This document shows positions 24,511 to 33,044 of a stretch of DNA of 43,381 bases, one piece after another. Made by a program: the position numbers and the translations under genes. The notes under the pieces were generated by a model, which worked only from the letters and a program-made list of their open reading frames with translations, did no database searches and was not told where the DNA came from. The stretch's first letter is position 1; every line of letters begins with the position of its first letter. The DNA comes from JALONO01 sp038209965 (lineage in GTDB: Bacteria; Bacteroidota; Bacteroidia; Cytophagales; Thermoflexibacteraceae): NCBI GenBank assembly GCA_038209965.1, contig JBBQXF010000030.1:1-43381 (forward strand), in the 5' to 3' direction.

Positions 24511-25290
24511 ATGCAGATCGCCCTCATCGGTGCTGGTAATGTCGCTTTTCACTTAGCCAAGGGCCTAGAAGCCGCCGGGCACCAAATTACCGAAGTATAT
24601 AGCCGCACGCTCAACCGCGCTGATTTGTTGGCCCGCCAACTGTACGCAGCCCAACCGACGAACCACCCTGATCTTTCACAAAGCAAAGCACAATTTTTTC
24701 TGCTTTGTGTGGCCGATGATGCTTACCCCATGCTATTGCCCCAGTTGCGCTTCCCCAAATTGGCCATTGTTGCCCATACGGCTGGCTCATTGCCAATGCA
24801 CTTGTTGGCCCCGTTTGCGCTCCGGTTTGGCGTTTTTTATCCTTTGCAAACCTTTAGCCGCCAAAAAGCCTTGGATTTGCAAATGGTGCCGTTCTGCATC
24901 GAGGCTTCCGACGAGCAGGTGCGCACCAGCTTGCGCAGCTTGGCAGCCAGCCTGAGCCGCCAAGTGTTGGATGTTTCGTCAGCCGATCGGCAGAGGCTCC
25001 ACTTGGCAGCGGTTTTTGCGTGCAACTTCACCAACCACCTCCTCTCCATTGCCCAACACTTGCTGGCCGAACGGGAGATGGAGCTCGCCCTGCTGCACCC
25101 TCTCTTGCGCGAGACCATGGCCAAAGCGCTGCTCAATGGCCCAACCAACGCCCAAACTGGCCCGGCCATCCGGGGCGACGACCAACTGATCCAGCAACAC
25201 CTTGACTCCTTACAAACTGATCACCCAGCTTGGGCGACCCTTTACCAAGCCCTGAGCCGAGATATAAAAGTACAATATGCCAAGATTTAG
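24511..25290 (+). CDS. Rossmann-like and DUF2520 domain protein
   Basis: A 259-residue NAD(P)-binding protein. The N-terminal Rossmann domain has the dinucleotide motif IALIGAGNVAFHLAKGLEAA and LLCVADDAYP (about 1-125); the C-terminal all-helical DUF2520 domain (about 125-255) has the conserved HLAAVFACNFTNHLLSIA. The fold is close to pyrroline-5-carboxylate reductase and ketopantoate reductase, so it may be a dehydrogenase, but no substrate is known for the family. It lies between the TerB-like gene and nuoA with gaps of 22 and 24 bases, indicating one transcript. Confidence 0.88.
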   Translation: MQIALIGAGNVAFHLAKGLEAAGHQITEVYSRTLNRADLLARQLYAAQPTNHPDLSQSKAQFFLLCVADDAYPMLLPQLRFPKLAIVAHTAGSLPMHLLAPFALRFGVFYPLQTFSRQKALDLQMVPFCIEASDEQVRTSLRSLAASLSRQVLDVSSADRQRLHLAAVFACNFTNHLLSIAQHLLAEREMELALLHPLLRETMAKALLNGPTNAQTGPAIRGDDQLIQQHLDSLQTDHPAWATLYQALSRDIKVQYAKI

Positions 25291-25314
25291 TACAAATGGT
25301 TTACCTTTGGCAAT

Positions 25315-25788
25315 ATGGAAAATCCTGAAATCGATAACTTCGGGGCTGTGTTCCTGTTTATGGCGGGGGGAGTCATTTTTATTGCGGTCACTTTGGCAGT
25401 AAGCCGCCTGCTGGCTCCCCACAAACCAAATTTGGAAAAAACTACTTCGTATGAATGTGGGGAAGATCCCGCCAGCAGTTCTTGGGGGCAATTCAACAAC
25501 CGGTTTTATGTCTTGGGCTTGGTTTTTTTGCTGTTTGAAGCTGAGTTGGTGTTTTTGTTCCCTTGGTCGGTGGTCTTCACGGGCAGTCAACTGACCGAAT
25601 TGGTTGCTTGGCATTGGTATGTGGGCACTGAAATGCTGATCTTTGTCGTTATTCTAGCGGTAGGCTTGGCTTATGTGTGGGCAAAAGGATACTTGGACTG
25701 GGCCAAGCCGAGCCCCAAGCCGCCCCTGCCGATCCGGCAGCGGAAAATGGGCGGCAAGGCGTTGGAAGAGTACCGTAAGTTTAATTGA
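25315..25788 (+). CDS. nuoA: NADH-quinone oxidoreductase subunit A
   Basis: A 157-residue membrane subunit of respiratory complex I. Three membrane segments are visible, with the conserved loop SYECGEDPASSSWGQFNNRF (the Cys of the SYECG motif included) and LVFLLFEAELVFLFPW, in which the Glu residues belong to the conserved membrane acidic set. The charged C-terminal tail KPPLPIRQRKMGGKALEEY is longer than in E. coli. nuoB-N are not next to it; flanking genes are DUF2520 and a WecA-type transferase with 24- and 25-base gaps. TACCTTTG at 25302-25309 fits a -7 box but would put transcription start almost on the ATG. Confidence 0.93.
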   Translation: MENPEIDNFGAVFLFMAGGVIFIAVTLAVSRLLAPHKPNLEKTTSYECGEDPASSSWGQFNNRFYVLGLVFLLFEAELVFLFPWSVVFTGSQLTELVAWHWYVGTEMLIFVVILAVGLAYVWAKGYLDWAKPSPKPPLPIRQRKMGGKALEEYRKFN

Positions 25789-25813
25789 TTTAACAATCAA
25801 CGGAAATGGCCAA

Positions 25814-26935
25814 ATGTTGGAAATTCTATTTTGCACATTAGTCGCTTTTGCGATATCCCTTGTGCTAACCCCCGAAATAATTAAAATCGCTCATGCTTAC
25901 AACAAACATGATGAGATCAACGAACGTAAAATCCACACCAGTAATGTGCCCAGGTTTGGTGGATTGGCCGTTTTTTTCGGTTTCTTGATTGCCACTTTGT
26001 TGTTCTCCACCCTATGGCAACACATGATCAATGTGCATTTGATCATCGCGCTGGTGTTGATCGTTATTATCGGTTTTCGCGACGACTTTCTGCCCCTAAA
26101 ACCAAAATTTAAATTAGCTGTCGAGATTTTAGCCTCCCTGCTCATCATCCATTTTGGCAATATCCGGATCGAGTCCATGCATGGCTTGTTTGGAATCGGC
26201 GAGTTGCCCCTCTGGACAAGCTATGGCCTGACCGTTTTTACCCTCATCGTGGTGACCAACGCCGTCAACCTGATCGACGGCATCGATGGCTTGGCGGGCT
26301 CGTTCTCCCTGTTGGTGTTTGGGGGGTATGGTTGTTGGTTTTATTCGGCCAATGATCTGGCAACCAGTATTTTTTGTTTTGGGATGGTGGGGGCCATTCT
26401 TGGTTTTTTGATTTTCAATTATCGCACCCTGATCTTTATGGGTGACACTGGCTCGCTGGTGATCGGTTTTCTGGCGGCGGCCATTTCGCTCATTTTTTTA
26501 CAGGACAATGCCCAACTGCCCCTTGACAGCCCACTCAAGTTCCCCAGTCCAGTGTTTTTTATCTGCAGCATCTTGGGATTTCCCCTCATTGACACCATCC
26601 GGGTATTTGCCATTCGAGTGGCCAGTGGGCGTTCGCCCTTTAGCCCTGATAAAAACCATTTGCACCATTCACTCATTTCCCTGGACTTGCCCCATTACCA
26701 AGCCACTGCCATTTTGTGCACCACCAATATGGCTTTTGTGGGCCTCGCCTATTTGGGCCAGGGGGTAGGTGATACCGTGGGCATATTAATGGCAACCGGA
26801 CTGGCCTTTGGACTGGCGCATTGGCTCAAAAAGCGGTCAGATGCGTATTTGGCTGCCAAAAAAGCCGGCGAACCAGCGCCGCATATTGAGGTAGCAGCTC
26901 ACCCCGAGCCACACCCCCAAGAAATCAGCCTTTAG
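25814..26935 (+). CDS. WecA/TagO-type undecaprenyl-phosphate sugar-1-phosphate transferase
   Basis: A 373-residue polytopic membrane enzyme of the MraY-like family that moves a sugar-1-phosphate (in characterised homologues GlcNAc-1-P) from UDP-sugar to undecaprenyl phosphate, the first step of O-antigen, teichoic-acid or exopolysaccharide synthesis. Motifs are GFRDDFLPLKPKFKL (metal-binding Asp pair), NAVNLIDGIDGLAG (catalytic Asp), FMGDTGSLVIGF and the cytoplasmic SPDKNHLHHSLI histidine motif. The hydrophilic tail is His/Pro/Glu-rich. ATG 25814 (MLEILF) begins the first membrane helix; the longer frame overlaps nuoA. It overlaps the 925-residue gene on the other strand by 4 bases. Confidence 0.92.
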   Translation: MLEILFCTLVAFAISLVLTPEIIKIAHAYNKHDEINERKIHTSNVPRFGGLAVFFGFLIATLLFSTLWQHMINVHLIIALVLIVIIGFRDDFLPLKPKFKLAVEILASLLIIHFGNIRIESMHGLFGIGELPLWTSYGLTVFTLIVVTNAVNLIDGIDGLAGSFSLLVFGGYGCWFYSANDLATSIFCFGMVGAILGFLIFNYRTLIFMGDTGSLVIGFLAAAISLIFLQDNAQLPLDSPLKFPSPVFFICSILGFPLIDTIRVFAIRVASGRSPFSPDKNHLHHSLISLDLPHYQATAILCTTNMAFVGLAYLGQGVGDTVGILMATGLAFGLAHWLKKRSDAYLAAKKAGEPAPHIEVAAHPEPHPQEISL

Positions 26936-29709
26936 TTGCGGGCCACTTGCCATTTGCATACCGTATTGCCGGCAGTGGTATAAACCTCAAAAGCCTCCTC
27001 GGTATCCAAATAGCGCAAGGACACTTCCCGGTCACTGGGGAGTGGGTTGGGCAACAGTTCTTCCCCATTCAGGTAGATGAGTTGTAATAGTTTGGTTTTG
27101 GGATCGGTAACGGCCACTAGTTCCAAGTTGGTTCCAAAGTTAAAATATTGGATTACTTTGGGGCTGCTGGCGGCCATTTTTTTCTTGAACAGTAATTTCC
27201 CCCCCTGTGCATAAAACAGCAGCCAATCCTCCATTTGCCGGGCCACCACCCAGCCTTGGTGGTTTTGCTCATCGGTACAAAGCTGGAACACGCCGTCTGG
27301 CCCAAATTGCTCGCGCCCGGTTACTTGCCCCAATAAGTTCAGACTGACCAGATCGCCTTTATTGGTGAGCAGTTGCAGCACGGTATTTTCCATGCCTGCC
27401 CCTTCTTGGAGATATACCGGGGAAGCAATCGTTTCGCTGAACTTGACCGGAAATCCTTGGTAATTGGTGCCATTGCGGCGAATGGCATACATCCCGCCGT
27501 CTTGTTGCACCGCCAAGATGCAGTCTTTCAAGCCGCTGCGAATGTGGAACGGGGGCATGATCAACTGGTTCAATTGTGGCCTGGGCGACCACCCGGGCAG
27601 AATATTGCCACTTTTATCGAATAAATAGATGTTGCCCAGCTCGTCGGCCACCGCAAAACGGTAGTTCTTCGAGTTGTCGTAATCGATCACCGAAAGCTGC
27701 CGGAGCGGGGCTTGCCAAGAAAAAGCCTTGGGGAAACCGGTGACAAAACGGCCCAGCCGATCGACCACATAAATGCCACCGGAGGTACAAAACAAAAACT
27801 GAAACTTGCCATTGTTATAAATATCGATCTGGTGAATATTGCCGGCGATCCTGCCACCCAATGGCGTTGACCATAACCGCTTACCTTCTGAGGAGAAAAG
27901 AGACAGGTTATTTTGATTGTCTTGGACCAATGTTTCCCAACTTTTGTCAACGTGGCTCCGAAATATCCAGGGCCGGGTGTTGACGGGAGCGGCCAATTTG
28001 GTGGCGTACTTGGCCAAGGCCGCCGATCCCCGCCCAGTAGCTGGCCGGAGCCGGCGGTGCTTCAGGGCCAGCACGGCATCAAACTTGTTGCCTTGTCCGC
28101 TTACCTGTAAGCCCAACCACTCTAACCGCAGGAACTGCCGCTGGTGGGCCACCGCCGTGGCTTGGCGGTCAGGGAGCAGTTGGGTCTGCAACTGCTTCCA
28201 ATACCTCACTTGACTGGCCACCATCAGCAGATTGGACTCGGCCCCGAAAAGGGACATAAATTCACCATTTTTGACCGATTTGCCCCAAACTTGCTCATTT
28301 TCTACCTGATCCAGCCAGTTTTTGACGGCTCGGGCACTGTTACCGATCACCAAATAATCGCCCAGAAAACCAACAAAGGAACGGGGAAAGCCCGCGAAAC
28401 TTGGCCCATAAAGTTTACTGGGCAGTTCGGGCACGTCCACTTGGGCAATGTTCAGCTTGCCATAAACTTCGTGGACAACGGTGTCTTTTTTGAGGTTGGC
28501 GGCATTTTGGGCCAGTGAATTTACCCATTTTTCTACCTTGGCCCTCGTTTTGAGGCCCACCAGCACCACCCGGTCAATCACGTTTTTATCCACATTTTCC
28601 ATGATCAACAGGGCCACTTCCCCGTTGGTTTCCCCAAATAAGTCGGTGGCGGAAAAATTAAATTCCTCCTCCAAAGATTCAGCCGAGCTGGTCAACGGCT
28701 CGCCGCCCACGTCGGCGCGGTGGGCCTGCCACGCCTTCAGCAGTTTTGGCCCATCGGAAAACCCGATGCGGAGCATGAGCGCCGTTTGCTCGGGGACATA
28801 TTGCAGCAGTGGCCGGTGCGGGCTGGGAGCCTGCCCCGCCAAAATATTGACCCAGTCGGTGGGGCTGTCGTCTTCGCCCGGAAGCACCGTCCCCCGCAAT
28901 ACCAGCGAGCCACGCCGCAAATCAGTTTCAGCCGCCAGCGACTTGGCCCACTGGCCCACCCCGGCCAAGTCATCGCCCGAAAAAGCCGACAAGAATTCCG
29001 GCATTTTGCGGATATTGACGTAGGTATATGGCCGATCGCCCGTTTCGAGCTTGGCCAAGGCGGCCCGGTTGAGGGTGTAAAAATTATCGCGGTTCAGGGC
29101 ACTAAAATTTCGGATCGCATCCTCAAGCAGGAAAGGCGAAAAACTGGCGATAAAATAGTTTTTGTGAAAGAGATAAGAGAAAACTTCCCCCGTGGCCCGA
29201 TCCGAGATTTCTTGGATGGTCTGCCCTTGGTACTGGCGGGCCTCAGTGCTGTATTTCCCCTGCTTGACCCACTGGTCGATCACGGGCTGGGCGGGTGGCG
29301 GGCCATCGGTGGGCATGGGCACATAAAACAAATAGCCAATATCGGCCTTCCCCATCACGTGGATGCTGGCATAGATCCGCTTGTCGCCAAGGTAGGCCAT
29401 GATTTCGCGGCCCTGGCCCGGAAGGGTGGCCAGTTGCTCGAGCCGTTGCTGAAGCTGGGCAAAATAAGGGGTTTCTTTGAGCCCCTGCCACAAATAGGTG
29501 CTGTCGGCCTGTTTCCACCAGTTGGCAGCATCTGGAATGTCCACTACTGCCACCGCCCCAGCGGGCACCAGCAGGAAAACATCGGCCGTTTTGGACTTGT
29601 TCCACAGAAAACGCACTGCTTGGGTGAGGGCCAATAAAATCAGGGCAATGAGCAGGACCAGCAACCATTTGGCATACCGGGAGACGAAGGGAAGCGTTTG
29701 TTTGTCCAC
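26932..29709 (-). CDS. Large membrane-anchored protein with C-terminal beta-propeller
   Basis: A 925-residue protein with one N-terminal membrane segment (KWLLVLLIALILLALTQAV, about 14-32), so most of it is exported. Residues about 40-560 are mixed alpha/beta with repeats of YTYVNIRKMPEF and ALMLRIGFSD type, reminiscent of DUF3352 proteins. From about 580 onward a beta-propeller is suggested by recurring blades: GGIYVVDRLGRFVTGFP, GNIYLFDKSGNILPGW, GGMYAIRRNGTNYQGFP and GDLVSLNLLGQVTG. No catalytic motif was found. I cannot name it; a structural or envelope-assembly role is a guess from its neighbours. The start is GTG 29709 (then DKQTLPF). It is divergent from the YdcF-like gene and convergent with the WecA-like gene. 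Confidence 0.8.
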   Translation of the reverse strand: MDKQTLPFVSRYAKWLLVLLIALILLALTQAVRFLWNKSKTADVFLLVPAGAVAVVDIPDAANWWKQADSTYLWQGLKETPYFAQLQQRLEQLATLPGQGREIMAYLGDKRIYASIHVMGKADIGYLFYVPMPTDGPPPAQPVIDQWVKQGKYSTEARQYQGQTIQEISDRATGEVFSYLFHKNYFIASFSPFLLEDAIRNFSALNRDNFYTLNRAALAKLETGDRPYTYVNIRKMPEFLSAFSGDDLAGVGQWAKSLAAETDLRRGSLVLRGTVLPGEDDSPTDWVNILAGQAPSPHRPLLQYVPEQTALMLRIGFSDGPKLLKAWQAHRADVGGEPLTSSAESLEEEFNFSATDLFGETNGEVALLIMENVDKNVIDRVVLVGLKTRAKVEKWVNSLAQNAANLKKDTVVHEVYGKLNIAQVDVPELPSKLYGPSFAGFPRSFVGFLGDYLVIGNSARAVKNWLDQVENEQVWGKSVKNGEFMSLFGAESNLLMVASQVRYWKQLQTQLLPDRQATAVAHQRQFLRLEWLGLQVSGQGNKFDAVLALKHRRLRPATGRGSAALAKYATKLAAPVNTRPWIFRSHVDKSWETLVQDNQNNLSLFSSEGKRLWSTPLGGRIAGNIHQIDIYNNGKFQFLFCTSGGIYVVDRLGRFVTGFPKAFSWQAPLRQLSVIDYDNSKNYRFAVADELGNIYLFDKSGNILPGWSPRPQLNQLIMPPFHIRSGLKDCILAVQQDGGMYAIRRNGTNYQGFPVKFSETIASPVYLQEGAGMENTVLQLLTNKGDLVSLNLLGQVTGREQFGPDGVFQLCTDEQNHQGWVVARQMEDWLLFYAQGGKLLFKKKMAASSPKVIQYFNFGTNLELVAVTDPKTKLLQLIYLNGEELLPNPLPSDREVSLRYLDTEEAFEVYTTAGNTVCKWQVARN

Positions 29710-29882
29710 TTGGGCGTTATTTTTCTACGAAATTAGAAGAAATAGACCGATTTTGCCAATAATTAGAGGCCGACCTTGCGCACCGCCCCTGCCCGAGAAC
29801 CAGCAATCTCATTAATTTTGCCCAATTGGGGAGGTGCTTTCTCCCATCCATGTTTCACCCATTGCCCAAACGCACAACGCCG

Positions 29883-30665
29883 ATGTTCTTCTTTTTGTCA
29901 AAAGTCATAGTGTTTTTCATCTCCCCTTTCAACTGGTTGTTGATTGCCCTGGGGTACGGGTGCTTTTTTGCCAAATCGGTGCGCAGCCGACGGCGGGCAG
30001 CGATCTGGGCATTGGGGCTGGCCCTGTTTTTTAGCAACAAGTGGGTGGTCAACGAGCTCATGTTGTGGTGGGAACAGCCGCCGACCCCATTTGCCAGCGT
30101 GCAGGTGGGCCAATACCCAGTGGCAGTGGTGTTGACCGGAGCCACCAAAAGCAACAAAAGCCCCAGTGACCGGTTGTATTACGAGCGGGGTGTGGATCGG
30201 ATTTTATATGCCATCAGGTTGTACCGGGAAGGGAAAGTAAAAAAAATCTTGATTTCTGGAAGCGAACTTCCCACTTTTATGGCCGTGCCCAACCGGGATG
30301 CCCAACCCCGCAGCATGGCTGAAACCGCCCTGATGGCGGGCGTGCCCCAAGCCGATATATTGCTGGAGCCCGCATCGCTCAATACCCACGAGAATGCCAA
30401 GTTGTCGGCCCCGATCCTCCGGCAACAATTCCCCGGGCAAAAAATCTTGGTGGTTACTTCAGGTTTCCACCTCAAGCGGGCCTTGGCCTGTTTCCGCCAA
30501 CAGGGCTTGGCCGTGGACGGGTTTGGGGCCGATTATTTTTCGGAAGATCGCTCCCCGAGCCCTAGTCTGCTCCTAGCCCCTTCCACCGATGCACTCAAAT
30601 ACTGGGACGTGCTGGTGAAAGAGTGGGTGGGATACCTTACCTATCGATGGATGGGCTACCTCTGA
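29883..30665 (+). CDS. ElyC/SanA/YdcF family (DUF218) membrane protein
   Basis: A 260-residue protein with two N-terminal membrane segments (FFFLSKVIVFFISPFNWLLI, then AAIWALGLALFFS) and a DUF218 domain: VAVVLTGATKS, ERGVDRILYAIRLYREGKVK, KILISGSE, ASLNTHENAKLSAPIL and ILVVTSGFHLKRA. E. coli ElyC supports peptidoglycan and envelope-polysaccharide synthesis, so an envelope role is likely. ATG 29883 begins the first helix; ATG 29850 is possible. It precedes the signal peptidase gene by 84 bases on the same strand. Confidence 0.9.
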   Translation: MFFFLSKVIVFFISPFNWLLIALGYGCFFAKSVRSRRRAAIWALGLALFFSNKWVVNELMLWWEQPPTPFASVQVGQYPVAVVLTGATKSNKSPSDRLYYERGVDRILYAIRLYREGKVKKILISGSELPTFMAVPNRDAQPRSMAETALMAGVPQADILLEPASLNTHENAKLSAPILRQQFPGQKILVVTSGFHLKRALACFRQQGLAVDGFGADYFSEDRSPSPSLLLAPSTDALKYWDVLVKEWVGYLTYRWMGYL

Positions 30666-30749
30666 TTGCGGTACAGAGATTGCAATAAAGTAGCTACCCC
30701 TCTCTACCTGCTATTTTTTGTCGCTCGCGACTTTCTCAATACCTGCACC

Positions 30750-31718
30750 ATGGCCAAGCCCAAGCTGACCAGCAATCCTCATCAACTTCCAACTACTCTC
30801 CATCGAATCGCTGGGTTGGGCGGCATGGTTACCTACTCGATCCTCCTGTTGCAACTGGTGCGGGTGTTCATTGCCGAGGATTTCACTATTCCCAGCGCAT
30901 CGATGGAGAACACCCTGCTGCCCGGAGACAAGGTGATCTGTGATAAATCCCTCCGGCCGGTGGCCCAAAACGATCTGGTATTGTTCCATTATCCACCCGA
31001 ATTGGATCGGCCCATCGCGGCCAAAACTTTTTACATCAAACGGTGTGTGGCATTGCCGGGCGATTGGCTGGAAATCAAGAATGGCCAAGTGCTGATCAAT
31101 GGACAGGCCCAGCCTGAACCGAGGGTCGCCAAATCCAGCTATTTGGTCAGGGCCAATACCGAACTGGCCCCGCACTTGTTTGCCCAATGCCAGATTGAAG
31201 CCCCCCGGAAAGTCAAGGGCGGGTATCTGGTGTATGCCCAAGCGGCCCAAGTGCAGCAACTGAGCGGCTTGAAGGGAGTGCTGTCGGTAGTGCCCAATCG
31301 CCAGTCCAAGGGAAAACGCAATGATTTGATTTTCCCCCATGCTGAAAATTTTCAGTGGAACCGCGACCATTTTGGGCGGTTGCAGTTGCCCCGGGCAGGT
31401 ATGGTCATCCAGATCAACGCCACCAACTTGGCCCTGTACGGATCGCTCATCGCCAACTATGAAGGTTGGCGGCGGGTCATTGTCCGGGCCAACCGCCTGT
31501 GGATCGATGGCCAAGAAAAGACCCATTATACATTCCAGCAAGATTATTACTTCGTCTTGGGCGATAACCGGCACAATTCGCATGATTCCCGCTTTTGGGG
31601 GCCTCTCCCGGCCGACCACCTCGTGGGCAGGCCCATGACCATTATGTACTCAATAGCGACGGATCGCAACGGCTGGCCCAAGTTTCGCCCTGATCGCTGG
31701 TTTAGGCAGGTGGAATAA
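30750..31718 (+). CDS. lepB: Signal peptidase I
   Basis: A 322-residue membrane serine protease that removes signal peptides from exported proteins. After one membrane segment (about 23-42) come the catalytic Ser51 in IPSASMENTLLPGD and the general-base Lys97 in FYIKRCVALPGDW, then the conserved GDNRHNSHDSRFWG box. The segment between the Lys box and GDNR is long (about 170 residues), typical of Bacteroidota LepB. ATG 30750 (MAKPKLTSNP) is preferred to the 28-codon upstream extension, which is unrelated to the family. Neighbour of the YdcF-like gene. Confidence 0.94.
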   Translation: MAKPKLTSNPHQLPTTLHRIAGLGGMVTYSILLLQLVRVFIAEDFTIPSASMENTLLPGDKVICDKSLRPVAQNDLVLFHYPPELDRPIAAKTFYIKRCVALPGDWLEIKNGQVLINGQAQPEPRVAKSSYLVRANTELAPHLFAQCQIEAPRKVKGGYLVYAQAAQVQQLSGLKGVLSVVPNRQSKGKRNDLIFPHAENFQWNRDHFGRLQLPRAGMVIQINATNLALYGSLIANYEGWRRVIVRANRLWIDGQEKTHYTFQQDYYFVLGDNRHNSHDSRFWGPLPADHLVGRPMTIMYSIATDRNGWPKFRPDRWFRQVE

Positions 31719-32292
31719 AGCGCGACGCTTCGTTTGCCGCCTAGTTTGCCCTTGCAAAATCAATGGTGCTATTGCTGCAGGAGCGAGCAACCCGGGCCTT
31801 TGAGGTTATTAAGGCTCGAATAAATGGACTCATATTGTGCAATATATCTGCCAGCGCAAGGGCCGGGCCGTTAAGTATCAAGGTCAGCCATGGGGATAGC
31901 CTGCCTGCCAAGGGCACGCCCCGTCCGTTGTAAGCCATTTTATGGGGAACACTGCAAACTTGGCGCTGGTGAGCTTTGACAAAAATATTATAAAGCACAC
32001 GGCGACACAGTGGATAGATATGGACAACTGCTAGAAAAATAACGGCTAATAAAACGGGGCTTGCGTCATGCGAGCTGACCTACAAATGGGAGCTTTGTGC
32101 TTCTGATGAACTTTAGCAATTGGTAATGCGCTGATACCCATTTTCGGCAAGCCCCAAACCCTCCTAAGCTGGAGTCTGCCAATGGCCCGCGATTTCCCAA
32201 GCGTTTTTATCCCCGCCAATAGGAAAAATCAACTATTCTGCTTAACTGTGCTTAGCCCGGCTGAATGATTATAGCGGCCGGGCGTGATCGCT
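31719..32292. other. Intergenic region, no gene recognised
   Basis: This 574-base stretch lies between lepB and the small membrane protein gene. The longest frame is 85 residues on minus (31741-31998) with no family resemblance. No tRNA cloverleaf, repeat array or promoter consensus was seen. It is a candidate for decayed sequence or a non-coding RNA. Confidence 0.45.
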
Positions 32293-32907
32293 ATGTCAGA
32301 AAGTTATCTATGGCCAATACTCACCCAATTGGCCGCACTTGTTCGCTTCATTCCCGGCTTGGTTGTAATTGGCGCAAGTCTGTATCTGTACAACCGCCAA
32401 AAAAGCACTCCGGCTTTGCTAATGGTCATGGGGGCAGCCATTGGGTTTATCTTGAGTGTAGTCTATCAAGTCCTCACTTACATGATGCCCACGTGGAGGG
32501 CTATTTCAGTTTCCCCGGTCTATAGCGGGCTTGGTTTGGTGAGCTTGGTTGGCAGCGGCTCGTTTGCCATTGGCCTGTGGATTCAGGTGCGCCAGTGGCC
32601 CCCGAACAAAAAGACAAACCGATCGAGTAGCTACCGCCGGGGACAATTGGCTCGGCGTGGATCAATGGCGCGGCTTAGTGGCCGGCCCGAGATCATTCAA
32701 GGAGGCACCTTGAATCGTGCTCTGTCCGAAAACCCATTTGAAAACCTAAATTCAAGCAATAAATACGATGGCTCATTGTTGGTGTGCCAAAACAGCGCGC
32801 GCTGGCCAAACTTTGAGCCAGGCTTTTTTGCAATGGCCCAAAGAACGGCCATTTTTCCGGTCACCATTATTTCAGGTGAGCAACGGCCACATAGTGCAAG
32901 CGGTTGA
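32293..32907 (+). CDS. Hypothetical small membrane protein
   Basis: A 204-residue open frame starting MSESYLWPILTQLAALVRFI. Residues 1-100 form three likely membrane helices (LVVIGASLYLY, LLMVMGAAIGFILSVVY, LVSLVGSGSFAIGLWIQV), separated by short loops. The last ~95 residues are polar, Arg/Ser-rich and without predicted structure; they may be a poorly conserved tail or out-of-frame sequence after a frameshift near residue 110. No family recognised. An upstream GTG (32284) is possible. It lies 137 bases before ctaA. Confidence 0.5.
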   Translation: MSESYLWPILTQLAALVRFIPGLVVIGASLYLYNRQKSTPALLMVMGAAIGFILSVVYQVLTYMMPTWRAISVSPVYSGLGLVSLVGSGSFAIGLWIQVRQWPPNKKTNRSSSYRRGQLARRGSMARLSGRPEIIQGGTLNRALSENPFENLNSSNKYDGSLLVCQNSARWPNFEPGFFAMAQRTAIFPVTIISGEQRPHSASG

Positions 32908-33013
32908 TTTGCGCCAACCACCCGGATGAAAGCCACAGTTACCCTAGAAAAGAAAAATGGGCGGATGGGCAATTCTATTCATCTAAATCGGATGTTAATC
33001 CAAGGTTCAAGCG

Positions 33014-33021
33014 TATATTTG
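33014..33021 (+). promoter_or_regulatory. Possible -7 box for ctaA
   Basis: TATATTTG fits TAnnTTTG and ends 23 bases before the ctaA ATG. No TTTG lies at the proper distance upstream, so the match may be chance. Confidence 0.35.
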
Positions 33022-33044
33022 CGGCGATTTTTTCGGCTAGTGCT

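Noticed and set aside
25302..25309. Promoter -7 box for a leaderless nuoA transcript
   Set aside because: TACCTTTG fits but has no -33 partner and nuoA is tightly spaced behind DUF2520, so co-transcription is simpler.
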